Shown here: in pieces, positions 18,060 to 26,666 of the stretch
Layout of the letters: each line of letters opens with the position of its first letter
Numbering within the stretch: the stretch's first letter is position 1
From: an uncultured Lachnospiraceae bacterium
Lineage (GTDB): Bacteria; Bacillota; Clostridia; Lachnospirales; Lachnospiraceae
Length of the DNA: 64,000 bases
Direction: 5' to 3'
Assembly (NCBI GenBank): GCA_910588845.1
Contig: CAJURU010000002.1
Span: 112,373-176,372 of the forward strand
Program-made: the position numbers and the translations under genes
Notes under the pieces: model-generated
The model's database searches: none
The model's input: only the letters and a program-made list of their open reading frames with translations
Told to the model about the DNA's origin: nothing

Positions 18060-18734
18060 ATGAAGGAATTCAAGGTAATTGAAGTTAAGCGCAGTATTTT
18101 AGAGGACAATGATGCGGATGCAGAGAAACTCAGACAGGAGTTAAAAGAGGAGGGGACGTTTCTGCTGAATCTGATGTCATCTCCAGGAGCGGGCAAGACT
18201 ACAATGTTAAAGAGAACGATTTCTATGCTGGCGGATGAGATGAAGATAGGCGTCATGGAAGCGGATATTGATTCTGATGTCGATGCGCAGGCAATTACAG
18301 AGGCAGGCGCCCGCTCCATACAACTGCACACCGGGGGTATGTGCCATTTGGATGCGTCTATGACGAGACAGGGGCTTTTGGAGTTTGGCGCAGGGGATTT
18401 TGATTTGGTGGTGTTGGAAAATGTGGGCAATCTGGTATGCCCGGCGGAATTTGATACGGGGGCGTGCCGAAATGTTATGATTCTCTCTGTGCCGGAGGGG
18501 GACGATAAGCCTCTGAAATACCCGCTGATGTTTTCCGTCTGTGATGTGGCGCTCATCAACAAAATAGACGTATTGCCCTATTTTGATTTTGATATGGACA
18601 AATGCCGGGAATACATCCACAGGAGGAATCCCAAGGCAAAGATAATTCCCATCTCTGCGAAGGACGGAGAGGGTTTTATGGAGTGGACGCAGTGGCTGCG
18701 CGAAGAAGTGGCCGCCTGGGCAAACTCAAAATAA
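18060..18734 (+). CDS. hypB: Hydrogenase/urease nickel incorporation GTPase HypB
   Basis: HypB is a SIMIBI-class GTPase that delivers nickel, with HypA, to hydrogenase precursors. The 224-residue protein has P-loop SSPGAGKTT (41-48), switch region MEADIDSDVDAQ, the intersubunit metal site MCH, NVGNLVCPAEFD, and the guanine-specificity motif NKIDVLPYF. It lacks the His-rich N-terminus seen in nickel-storing HypBs. The start is set by GGGAGAGAGG before the ATG and by the promoter. hypA lies 4 kb downstream in the same direction, but no hydrogenase structural gene is in the window. Confidence 0.93.
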   Translation: MKEFKVIEVKRSILEDNDADAEKLRQELKEEGTFLLNLMSSPGAGKTTMLKRTISMLADEMKIGVMEADIDSDVDAQAITEAGARSIQLHTGGMCHLDASMTRQGLLEFGAGDFDLVVLENVGNLVCPAEFDTGACRNVMILSVPEGDDKPLKYPLMFSVCDVALINKIDVLPYFDFDMDKCREYIHRRNPKAKIIPISAKDGEGFMEWTQWLREEVAAWANSK

Positions 18735-18763
18735 AATAATGTAAAGGAAAGAGGGTAAAGGTT

Positions 18764-19807
18764 ATGATGTTTCAGGTGTATGGAGACGGCGCAGGCTGGC
18801 AGCTTTTTGGGTGGCTGCTGGTATTTGTAAGTCTGATTTTGGTGAACGAAATTGCGCGGCGTTCAAAAATCGGCGGGATTTGTTGTTTTCTGGCGTTGCC
18901 GGCAGCGTTGACGGTATACTTTATCGCTATTCAGATTGGCGCCGCGACAGGCGCGCAGTGGGCATTGGAAAATGACACGTACCTACATATGAACAGTTGG
19001 TTCCACTATGCGAAACTGTATGCGGCAACGGCTGGTTGTATCGGTTTCATGATGCTCAAATATAAATGGGGCGTCGGCAAAACGCATTGGTTTAAGGTAT
19101 TTCCCTTTGCGATTGTAGCAATCAATATTTTAATTGCTGTGGGCAGTGATTTTGAATCGGGAATCCGCGGGTTCATGGCGCTTGCCGAGCAGGGAGACCG
19201 CTGGTGGCTTTCCTCTGAGAACGTATGGCTGTACGGCGGCTGGTGGAACTGGGTCAACGGCATTGCGGGTATTATCAATATTTTCTGTATGACAGGCTGG
19301 TGGGGGATTTACGCTTCCAAGGACAAGAAAGATATGCTGTGGCCGGATATGACGTGGTGCTTTATTATTGCTTATGATATTTGGAACTTTGCTTATACCT
19401 ATAATAACCTGCCTACCCATACCTGGTACTGCGGTGTGGCTCTGTTATTGGCGCCCACGTTTGCAGCGATGTTATGGAACAAAGGCGGCTGGATTCAAAA
19501 CCGCGCGAACACATTAGCTTTGTGGTGTATGTTTGCACAAGTATTTCCGCTGTTTCAGGATGAAGGGAAATTTGCCGTCCTTCCGTCGCTTTATAAGGAC
19601 GGCGTTATGGACGCGGCAGTGCGCCCTACGGCGGCAGACCCGACGATGCAGGGCGTGATTTCTGCATTGGCCTTGATTGCTAACGTAGTCTGTATGGCAG
19701 CCATCATCAAACGTGCGAAAGAGCAGAAAAAGAATCCGTATACGAATGAAATCTTCACCGACCAGAAAGATTTCAAGGATGCAATGGCTAGGGCAGAAAG
19801 CAACTAA
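18764..19807 (+). CDS. Multi-pass membrane protein, DUF5692-like
   Basis: A 347-residue integral membrane protein with about eight to nine hydrophobic helices, rich in Trp (for example GGWWNWVNGIAG and MTGWWGIYASK). I associate this pattern with the uncharacterised DUF5692 family; the biochemical role is unknown. It lies 29 bp after hypB and is followed by an iron-sulfur flavoprotein and hypA, so a link to nickel or redox metabolism is plausible from context. GGAAAGAGGG precedes the ATGATG start. Confidence 0.6.
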   Translation: MMFQVYGDGAGWQLFGWLLVFVSLILVNEIARRSKIGGICCFLALPAALTVYFIAIQIGAATGAQWALENDTYLHMNSWFHYAKLYAATAGCIGFMMLKYKWGVGKTHWFKVFPFAIVAINILIAVGSDFESGIRGFMALAEQGDRWWLSSENVWLYGGWWNWVNGIAGIINIFCMTGWWGIYASKDKKDMLWPDMTWCFIIAYDIWNFAYTYNNLPTHTWYCGVALLLAPTFAAMLWNKGGWIQNRANTLALWCMFAQVFPLFQDEGKFAVLPSLYKDGVMDAAVRPTAADPTMQGVISALALIANVVCMAAIIKRAKEQKKNPYTNEIFTDQKDFKDAMARAESN

Positions 19808-19821
19808 ATATGATATGATAG

Positions 19822-19890
19822 CCAGCCGGCTACAAGAATCTCAGTAAAATCATGCGAGCATTATTTTCTCAATTTCTTGCGGCCGGCTGG
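19822..19890 (+). repeat. Long-range hairpin between membrane protein and flavoprotein genes
   Basis: CCAGCCGGC (19822-19830) can pair with GCCGGCTGG (19882-19890) around a 51-base loop. There is no T-run; it could be an attenuating or mRNA-protecting stem. Confidence 0.4.
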
Positions 19891-19921
19891 ACGGGACAAG
19901 ACACTAATTTGGAGGTAGACT

Positions 19922-22675
19922 ATGGCAGATCCATTATTTCCTAATCCCCATCCCGAGGAACCGTTTCGGGAGCCGGTCGCAAAACTGGCGAAAATGATAA
20001 CAGACAGAATTCCCATAGTGCTGGGCCTGGAAAAGATAAGCAAAGATTCCCCGGAATACATAGGGCTTTGCGCTATCTGTACCGATGAGATGGCAGAAAT
20101 TGCCATGAAGATGGGCAAGCGCAAGCCTCGCACATTGGAGGATATGGTAAGGCTCACGGGCAGGGACAAAGCGTACCTGGAGGATATTTTGCAGAAAATG
20201 TCCATAAATGGGCTGATTGAATACAACTGGGAGAATCCCCGGCATGAAAAGCAATATGTGCTGCCCATGTTTGTTCCGGGAAGCGCAGAATTTGCCAATA
20301 TGAACGCAGAACTTTTAGAAGAGCACCCGGAAATGGGACGATTCTTTGAGCGCATGAGCCGTGTGCCCTTAGAAAAAGTTACGCCGATGGTGCCGCCGGG
20401 AGGCGCGGGAATCGGTATGCATGTGATTCCGGTGGAGAAGGCCATCGAGATGGAGAATCAATCGGTTTCCGTGGAACACATTTCCCATTGGCTGGACAAA
20501 TATGATGGAAAATATGCGGCAAGTCCCTGTTCCTGCCGCCGTTCCCGTAAGACCTTTGAGGAAGGCTGCGGGGATGATCCGGAGGGCTGGTGCATCGCCG
20601 TGGGCGATATGGCGGACTATGTGGTGGAGACCAACAAAGGCGGCCGCTACATTACCAGGCAGGAAGCCTTAGAGATCATGAAGGTTGCCGAGGAGAACGG
20701 CTTTGTTCATCAGATTACGAATATTGACGGCGAGGACAAGATTTTTGCCATCTGTAACTGCAATGTGAATGTCTGCTATGCCTTGCGGACTTCTCAGTTG
20801 TTTAATACGCCGAACATGTCGCGGTCAGCTTATGTTGCCCATGTGAAGACGGATAACTGCGTAGCGTGCGGACGCTGCGTAGAGTACTGTCCGGCGGGCG
20901 CAGTCAAGCTGGGACAGAAATTATGTAAAAAAGATGGCAGTGAGATTGCCTATCCCAAACAGCCTCTTCCCTCTCAGGTGAAGTGGGGTCCCCATATGTG
21001 GACGGAGGATTACCGCGATAAGAACCGTATCAATTGTTACGATACGGGAACGGCTCCCTGTAAGACGGCTTGCCCGGCGCATATCGCTGTGCAGGGCTAT
21101 CTGAAAATGGCCGCCCAGGGCAGATATCAGGACGCGCTTGCCCTGATTAAGAAAGAAAATCCATTTCCGGCAGTCTGCGGCCGCGTCTGCAACCGCAGAT
21201 GTGAGGACGCCTGCACGAGAGGTACGGTTGACGAGGCGATTGCCATTGACGAGGTCAAACGTTTTATTGCAGAGCAGGATTTAAAAGCGGAGACTCGATA
21301 TGTGCCAAAGAAGGTAGTGCCGTCCCTGAAAGGGGAATTTACGGAGAAAGTTGCCATTATCGGCGCAGGTCCGGCGGGACTTTCCTGTGCGTTTTATTTG
21401 GCCAGGAAAGGTTATCATCCCACTGTATTTGAGAAGAATTCTAAGGCCGGCGGTATGCTGGTGTACGGCATTCCCTCATTTAAACTGGAAAAGGATGTTG
21501 TGCAGGCGGAGATTGATATTATCAAAGAGATGGGTGTGGAAATCAAGACCGGCATAGAAGTGGGCAAAGACATTACGCTGGATGAGCTGCGCGCACAGGG
21601 ATATAAGGCGTTTTACATAGCCATCGGCTGCCAGGGCGCAAAAGGTGCAAATATTCCGGGAGAGGATGCCGCGGGCGTTATGGCTGCCGTTGATTTCCTG
21701 CGTGCAGTCGGCGAGGATGAATCGTATCAGGTGAGCGGCAGGACAGTAGTTATCGGCGGAGGAAATGTGGCGATCGACGTGGCGCGCACCAGCAGCCGTT
21801 GCGGGTCGGACAATGTTTCTATGTACTGCTTAGAGAGCCGGGACATCATGCCGGCTTCTAAGGAGGAAATTGCGGAGGCGGAAGAAGAAGGCGTTCGTAT
21901 TTGCTGCGGTTTTGGTCCCAAAGAGATTCTTACCGAAAACGGCAAAGTCAAAGGCGTTATTTTTAAGAAATGTATTTCTGTCTATGATGCGGATGGCAGA
22001 TTTCATCCACAGTATGATGAGAGCGATACGGTCACTGTGGAGTGTGAAAACGTATTCTTGAGCATTGGACAGAGTATTGTGTGGAAGGATTTATTGAAAG
22101 GCTCTAAAGTAGAGTTTGGCAGAGGCGGGGCGGCAGTGGCAGATTCCTTGACCTACCAGACGGCGGAGCCGGATATCTTTGTGGGCGGCGACGTCTATAC
22201 GGGACCCAAATTTGCCATTGACGCCATTGCGGCCGGCAAGGAGGGCGCAGTTTCGATTCATCGGTTTGTACAGCCACATACCAGCATGACGATCGGGCGC
22301 AACCGCCGTCAGTTCGTGGAGCTGGATAAAGAAGATATCAAGCTGGAAGCGTACGATAACTCCAGCCGTCAGATACCGGGCGTGGATGATAAGGTGGACC
22401 GTAAGAAATCTTTCCGCGATCTATCGAAGACCTTCACCGAGGAGCAGGTCAAGAAAGAGACGGCAAGATGTCTGGGCTGCGGCGCTTCCGTGGTTGACGA
22501 GAACCGCTGTATCGGCTGCGGCGTCTGTACAACAAAATGTGAATTTGACGCCATTCATTTATATCGGGAGAATCCCGAGTGCAGTACCATGAGAAAGAGT
22601 GAAGATAAGCTCAAATATATTCTTCCCTACGGCGCAAAGCAGGCGATAAAGATTAAATTTTCCAAACGTTCTTAG
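19922..22675 (+). CDS. Multi-domain iron-sulfur FAD/NAD(P)H oxidoreductase, GltD-like
   Basis: A 917-residue cytoplasmic fusion. N-terminal third: an uncharacterised helical region containing cysteines (SPCSCRRSRK, CNCNVNVC) and a ferredoxin motif CVACGRCVEYCPAG. Middle: the GltD-type iron-sulfur linker (CKTACPAHIAVQGYLK, CGRVCNRRCEDAC), FAD motif IIGAGPAGLSCAFYLARKG and NAD(P) motif VVIGGGNVAIDVART. C-terminus: another ferredoxin cluster (CIGCGVCTTKCEFDAI). This is the glutamate synthase small-subunit/NfnB-like flavoprotein family, which moves electrons between NAD(P)H and ferredoxin-type partners. It stands in a hypB-hypA operon, so it may be part of a hydrogen or formate redox system. AGG before ATG at 19922. 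Confidence 0.85.
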   Translation: MADPLFPNPHPEEPFREPVAKLAKMITDRIPIVLGLEKISKDSPEYIGLCAICTDEMAEIAMKMGKRKPRTLEDMVRLTGRDKAYLEDILQKMSINGLIEYNWENPRHEKQYVLPMFVPGSAEFANMNAELLEEHPEMGRFFERMSRVPLEKVTPMVPPGGAGIGMHVIPVEKAIEMENQSVSVEHISHWLDKYDGKYAASPCSCRRSRKTFEEGCGDDPEGWCIAVGDMADYVVETNKGGRYITRQEALEIMKVAEENGFVHQITNIDGEDKIFAICNCNVNVCYALRTSQLFNTPNMSRSAYVAHVKTDNCVACGRCVEYCPAGAVKLGQKLCKKDGSEIAYPKQPLPSQVKWGPHMWTEDYRDKNRINCYDTGTAPCKTACPAHIAVQGYLKMAAQGRYQDALALIKKENPFPAVCGRVCNRRCEDACTRGTVDEAIAIDEVKRFIAEQDLKAETRYVPKKVVPSLKGEFTEKVAIIGAGPAGLSCAFYLARKGYHPTVFEKNSKAGGMLVYGIPSFKLEKDVVQAEIDIIKEMGVEIKTGIEVGKDITLDELRAQGYKAFYIAIGCQGAKGANIPGEDAAGVMAAVDFLRAVGEDESYQVSGRTVVIGGGNVAIDVARTSSRCGSDNVSMYCLESRDIMPASKEEIAEAEEEGVRICCGFGPKEILTENGKVKGVIFKKCISVYDADGRFHPQYDESDTVTVECENVFLSIGQSIVWKDLLKGSKVEFGRGGAAVADSLTYQTAEPDIFVGGDVYTGPKFAIDAIAAGKEGAVSIHRFVQPHTSMTIGRNRRQFVELDKEDIKLEAYDNSSRQIPGVDDKVDRKKSFRDLSKTFTEEQVKKETARCLGCGASVVDENRCIGCGVCTTKCEFDAIHLYRENPECSTMRKSEDKLKYILPYGAKQAIKIKFSKRS

Positions 22676-22776
22676 TGATTGTCTCATTGGTATCTGGTGA
22701 AGCGCACGGTTATAGAATTTTGATTGATGCTATCAGCGCGGAGTGTTGAAGGCTTATAGATAGGTGGTCGATGGTT

Positions 22777-23124
22777 ATGCATGAGCTTGGAGTAGTGTTT
22801 CATGTCATAAAAATAGTAGAGGAGGTAGCCGCTGAGAATCAGTTGACGGAAGTGGAATCTGTGACACTAGAGCTGGGCGAAGTGTCCGGCGTCATTGAGT
22901 CTTATCTGCAAAATTGCTGGAAATGGGCGGTGCGTAAGCGCAGTGAGATTTTAAAAGACGCGTCCTTAAAAATTGAGACGATTCCCGCCGTTACTTACTG
23001 TGAAGATTGCAGAAAGATTTATGGCACAATGGAACATGGAAAAATATGTCCCCATTGCGGCAGCGATAACACTTATTTGCAGCGGGGGAACGAATTTCAG
23101 ATAAAGGAGATTAGCGCGTGCTAA
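22777..23124 (+). CDS. hypA: Hydrogenase nickel insertion protein HypA
   Basis: HypA binds nickel through its N-terminal Met-His and carries a structural zinc site. The 115-residue protein starts MHELGVV and has CEDC...CPHC for zinc. Starting at the second ATG (22777) puts His at position 2, as the family requires, and gives AGGTGG a proper spacing; the ATG at 22771 would not. It closes the operon that begins with hypB. Ni target enzyme not in window. Confidence 0.92.
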   Translation: MHELGVVFHVIKIVEEVAAENQLTEVESVTLELGEVSGVIESYLQNCWKWAVRKRSEILKDASLKIETIPAVTYCEDCRKIYGTMEHGKICPHCGSDNTYLQRGNEFQIKEISAC

Positions 23125-23137
23125 TCTCCTTTATCTG
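23101..23137 (+). terminator. Terminator overlapping the end of hypA
   Basis: ATAAAGGAGATTAGC (23101-23115) pairs perfectly with 23120-23134 around the loop GCGT. The hypA stop codon lies within the stem. Confidence 0.8.
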
Positions 23138-23192
23138 TCGTCTGGCTTGTTGTGTTTTAGGGCAGCCAATGTGACGAACTTTCGTAAAGTAT

Positions 23193-23221
23193 TTGCCCAC
23201 CTGGTAGGGTTATGGTAGAAT
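23193..23221 (+). promoter_or_regulatory. Possible promoter of diguanylate cyclase gene
   Basis: TTGCCC, 17 bp, TAGAAT, ending about 25 bp before the coding start. Confidence 0.5.
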
Positions 23222-23246
23222 AGAAGATAATAAAGAACGAAAGAAA

Positions 23247-24890
23247 GTGATACTTTTGGATAAACGTGTTACGAAGATCTATTTTACAGTGCTATTAATC
23301 GGGATTTTATATGCAATATTTGCTTCAATTTCTTATCAGAGTAATATATATACCTGGGAAGGGGACAATGGGGTCGTCACATGGGATGATGAGATGGAGA
23401 TGACGAAAGAAGGAGACACATATTGTTACAGGACGGTTTTGCCTCTGAAGGAGACAGATGATAAAGTCATTGTATACGATACGGTGCATATGTACCTGGA
23501 AGTGAAAATTGGCGAGAGAACAGTATATGAATTGAAGCCAAGTGAGGACAGCGCCATTAAGACGACAGGTTTTTGTTGGAATATAGTTTCGCTCACAGGA
23601 GGGGACGCCGGCAAGGAAATTGAATTTCGTGTAATTCCGGCTTACGGTGACAGCAGGCCCAGAGGAAGTTTTCTTTACGGAACATATCAGGACGTAGAGC
23701 ACAAGATTTTGAAAGAACGGATTTTCCGGCTTATCTTGGCAGGGATGATTGCCATTGCAGGCATTGTTATGTTATTTTATGGCTCTTTTGTGGTGAGAAA
23801 AGGGCAGGTAGCCGAAACTATCATGCAGTTTGCCATTTTCGCCACGATGCTTGGTGTCTGGTCTATCTGTGAGACGCAGATTCTGGATCTGTTTTTTCCA
23901 TGCAATATGGTAATTGTATTTGCGTCCCATTTGATGCTGATGATAATGCCGATACCTTTTGTGATGTTTTTGCGCCAGATGTACCGCAACGGAGAAAATA
24001 AGCTGTGGGACATATGTTGTTCATTTAATTGCGTGGTAATTATTGCACGGATTTTCCTACAGGTGACAGGGTTGTTTGATTTGCGCGAGACATTGTTTTT
24101 AACGCATATTTGTCTGCTCTTGTTTGTGGTAAGCATTGTGGCGATGAGTATCCATGAAATGGTGGCGAACAGGCTTACCAGACAGATTAAAATCAATAGT
24201 ATTTGCGTAATGCTTATTCTGCTAAGTACGGTACTGGAATTGGCAATTTTCCGTTTCAGTAATCATAGTACCCCTTTGTGTAGTATCGGTTTTCTGGTTT
24301 ATATTGTGGTGATGGGAATTGAAAATGTCAGCAAATCCCGTAAATTGATGGAGCAGGCAAGGGAAAGTGAGATTTATCGCAAGCTTGCATTTACGGATGA
24401 ATTGACAGGTCTTTTGAACCGTACGGCGTTCAAGGAGGATTTGGAGAGCCGGACGATAACGGATGAAATTACTCAAAATGAAAGTATACTGCCAACAGTA
24501 ATATTTATGTTGGACTTGAACGACCTCAAAAAATGCAACGATACATATGGACACGATTATGGAGATCAGTATATTAAGATGGCGGCGGATATCTTGAAGA
24601 AAGTATTCGTAGAAGATGACAGATGTTATCGCATTGGCGGGGATGAATTCTGTGCCTGGTCGCCGGAGGTTTCACCGGACAAAATTAATGCGAAACTGCG
24701 TTTCCTGGAAAAGCTGGTCAAGGAGCAGAGCCGCAAAGAATTTGTTGTGAAGTTTAGCATAGCGGTGGGGTACGCCGTCTATAAAGAGAAGGAGGATTCC
24801 AACCTTTACAGCACGCTCAAGCGGGCGGATGCCATGATGTATGAGAAGAAGCAGGAATATAAAAGGAGAATCCGTGAGGATGTAATGTAG
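23247..24890 (+). CDS. Membrane diguanylate cyclase with 7TM-DISM-like sensor
   Basis: A 547-residue protein: TM at about 9-29, an extracytoplasmic domain of 125 residues, seven hydrophobic helices at about 158-360 resembling 7TM-DISM receptors, and a C-terminal GGDEF domain. FTDELTGLLNR (382-392), LDLNDLKKCNDTYGH and an intact active-site GGDEF (464-468) predict synthesis of cyclic di-GMP from GTP. The inhibitory RxxD site upstream of the motif is absent (VEDD at 455-458). The start is uncertain: GTG at 23247 or TTG at 23256; there is no strong ribosome site. Single-gene unit. Confidence 0.88.
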   Translation: MILLDKRVTKIYFTVLLIGILYAIFASISYQSNIYTWEGDNGVVTWDDEMEMTKEGDTYCYRTVLPLKETDDKVIVYDTVHMYLEVKIGERTVYELKPSEDSAIKTTGFCWNIVSLTGGDAGKEIEFRVIPAYGDSRPRGSFLYGTYQDVEHKILKERIFRLILAGMIAIAGIVMLFYGSFVVRKGQVAETIMQFAIFATMLGVWSICETQILDLFFPCNMVIVFASHLMLMIMPIPFVMFLRQMYRNGENKLWDICCSFNCVVIIARIFLQVTGLFDLRETLFLTHICLLLFVVSIVAMSIHEMVANRLTRQIKINSICVMLILLSTVLELAIFRFSNHSTPLCSIGFLVYIVVMGIENVSKSRKLMEQARESEIYRKLAFTDELTGLLNRTAFKEDLESRTITDEITQNESILPTVIFMLDLNDLKKCNDTYGHDYGDQYIKMAADILKKVFVEDDRCYRIGGDEFCAWSPEVSPDKINAKLRFLEKLVKEQSRKEFVVKFSIAVGYAVYKEKEDSNLYSTLKRADAMMYEKKQEYKRRIREDVM

Positions 24891-24915
24891 ATAATGAGTA
24901 TCGTTGAGGAGATTT

Positions 24916-25383
24916 CTATTCAAAATACCCACAAACAGTTCCTTGTTGAATAATATGGCCATTTGCTTTACTTAGAACTTTTCTCTTGGTAGAAGAAGAT
25001 TTCAAATTAATTTTGCAATCCAATGCATAAATCGTAAAACAATATCTGTGAGATTTGCCTTTCGGCGGCTTTGGTCCGGCATAGCGGTGAAGTCCATATC
25101 CGATTCCCTGTACGGCTCCCTCTGGTGAAGATATTGTTTTTCCTGATGGGATGGCTTTCGCAATAGTATTTGTTGCGGGAATATTCCAGATAACCCAATG
25201 CGTAAATCTTTTAAGCGGATGGCTCAAATCTTCCAGGGTAATAATAAAAGTCTTAGCATGTGGGGATAAGTTTTTTATGATAAATTCTGGCGAGATGTCC
25301 TTCCCCCGCCCAGTGTTCTCTACCGGAAACTTCCCGCCATCTTTTATTCCTATACAATCAAACACAAGCGTATTTTTCTCCAT
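24916..25383 (-). CDS. YbhB/YbcL-family Raf kinase inhibitor-like (PEBP) protein
   Basis: A 155-residue small cytoplasmic protein of the phosphatidylethanolamine-binding protein family. Visible family elements are GKDISPEF near residue 27 (usually N-x-SP-x-L), DLSHPLKRFTHWVIWNIP and the ligand-pocket segment YAGPKPPKGKSHRYCFTIYALD. Bacterial members have no settled function. Lone gene on the minus strand next to a MITE-like insertion; GGAG precedes the start. Confidence 0.9.
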   Translation of the reverse strand: MEKNTLVFDCIGIKDGGKFPVENTGRGKDISPEFIIKNLSPHAKTFIITLEDLSHPLKRFTHWVIWNIPATNTIAKAIPSGKTISSPEGAVQGIGYGLHRYAGPKPPKGKSHRYCFTIYALDCKINLKSSSTKRKVLSKANGHIIQQGTVCGYFE

Positions 25384-25404
25384 TTCATATTTCTCCTAAC
25401 CGCT

Positions 25405-25713
25405 TTATATTTTAATTAGGTAATTGCGAAACACATAAATTTTCAAAATTCCATGTACAATTCAAAAAATTATGAGTAAATATTTTTATATACAGAAACT
25501 AAAAAATGCATTTAGCATCATGAAAACGAGACTCAAAAGACGCTGGAAGCCTTTGCTGACAGGGGATTTTGTAGTAAGAGGCTCGTTGGAATGTTTGATG
25601 CGCCTAGCATTTTGTGTTTCTGTATTATGAAAATATTTTAAGAGAATTGTTTAAATTGTACATGAAATTTAATTAACTTTAGAGTTTCGCAATTGCCTAT
25701 TATATTTTAATTA
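25405..25713. mobile_element. MITE-like element with terminal inverted repeats and flanking direct repeats
   Basis: TAGGTAATTGCGAAAC (25417-25432) and GTTTCGCAATTGCCTA (25684-25699) are inverted repeats with one mismatch. Similarity continues inward imperfectly (ATGTACAATT, ATACAGAAAC and AAAATGC recur on the opposite strand), giving arms of roughly 90 bp. TTATATTTTAATTA occurs at both edges (25405-25418 and 25700-25713), as expected for a target duplication. No transposase is encoded. The element accounts for the gene-free gap between the PEBP gene and the GntR gene. Parent IS family not identified. Confidence 0.65.
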
Positions 25714-25767
25714 ATTCTGCTCATAACAAAAATTAATACAATTGCAAGAGTCAATACAATAGGCTGG

Positions 25768-26475
25768 CTACTCATAGTAGATTTTCCGATTACCGTCTAT
25801 GCTCTCTCTGATTGATTTTTGAATCCAGGCAGCGGCGCCCTGGGAATTGCGGTTTTTGATATAGGTGAAAAGTTTATAATTATTCTCGTACAATGCTTCT
25901 ATTCCGTACAGCAGACAGAAACGTTCCCACAGGGTGGTGATTGCCACCTTAAAAGAACAGAAGATGAGGGGAATCAGCGTGTTGCCTGAGAATATGGCAA
26001 ATTCGTGCTGAAACTCGTAAGCTGCTTCCACAGCGTCTTCTATGGAAGCGGCATTTTTAAGCTGTTCTATAATTTCTGCCAGGACAGATATTTCTTCATC
26101 TGTGATATGTGTTTCGCAAAGTTCGGCGGCCAATGTGTCCAACGCAATACGCACTTCCAGGATGGAGCGGATTTCTTCTGCCCGCAGCCGTCCGCCATTG
26201 TAGTTCATGATGGCGAGGAGGGTATCTGCGGTGCCGTTTCTGCGGTAGTCGGCAACGTATGTGCCGCTGCGGGGTTTTACCACCAGAAAGCCTTTCTTTT
26301 CCAAATCGGAGATACCGCCGTTTACGACCGAGCGGCTGACTTGCATAGATTCGGCAAGATGACGTTCCGGCGGAAGCTTTTCACCTACGGCAAGTTTACC
26401 GGATAAAATCATGTGTTCTAATTGTTCTACGAATAGTTCCCGAAGAGAGGGGGAGCTGATTTTTTGAAATTCCAT
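25768..26475 (-). CDS. GntR-family regulator, FadR subfamily
   Basis: A 235-residue transcription factor: N-terminal winged helix (ILSGKLAVGEKLPPERHLAE, SRSVVNGGISDLEKKG, RSGTYV) and an all-helical FCD ligand-binding domain with RAEEIRSILEVRIALDTLAAELC. The start at 26475 is chosen because AAGGAG precedes it; the longer open frame to 26556 overlaps a promoter. Effectors of this family are usually small carboxylic acids; nothing nearby identifies this one. It is divergent from the second rarA. Confidence 0.88.
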   Translation of the reverse strand: MEFQKISSPSLRELFVEQLEHMILSGKLAVGEKLPPERHLAESMQVSRSVVNGGISDLEKKGFLVVKPRSGTYVADYRRNGTADTLLAIMNYNGGRLRAEEIRSILEVRIALDTLAAELCETHITDEEISVLAEIIEQLKNAASIEDAVEAAYEFQHEFAIFSGNTLIPLIFCSFKVAITTLWERFCLLYGIEALYENNYKLFTYIKNRNSQGAAAWIQKSIRESIDGNRKIYYE

Positions 26476-26532
26476 TTCGGGCTCCTTATAGTTGTCAGAA
26501 GTACTGGTTGAAAAATAATAATTATAATCTTT

Positions 26533-26561
26533 ATTATATAGTTTGTCTCTGTACATTTCAA
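26533..26561 (-). promoter_or_regulatory. Promoter of the GntR-family gene
   Basis: On the minus strand TTGAAA (26556-26561), 17 bp, TATAAT (26533-26538). Confidence 0.7.
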
Positions 26562-26602
26562 GCGGTCTGTCGACATTATCTCAAATGTAAGTATTTCTTT
26601 CC

Positions 26603-26631
26603 TTGCATTTTCTTTTGCCAGCGTCCATAAT
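26603..26631 (+). promoter_or_regulatory. Promoter of rarA copy 2
   Basis: TTGCAT (26603-26608), 17 bp, CATAAT (26626-26631), 36 bp before the start codon. Confidence 0.6.
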
Positions 26632-26666
26632 AGTAATAAATATCTGATAGAGGAAGGGAAAGAGAT

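Noticed and set aside
25441..25680. Broken transposase inside the MITE-like element
   Set aside because: Translations of all frames show no transposase motif, only short interrupted frames.
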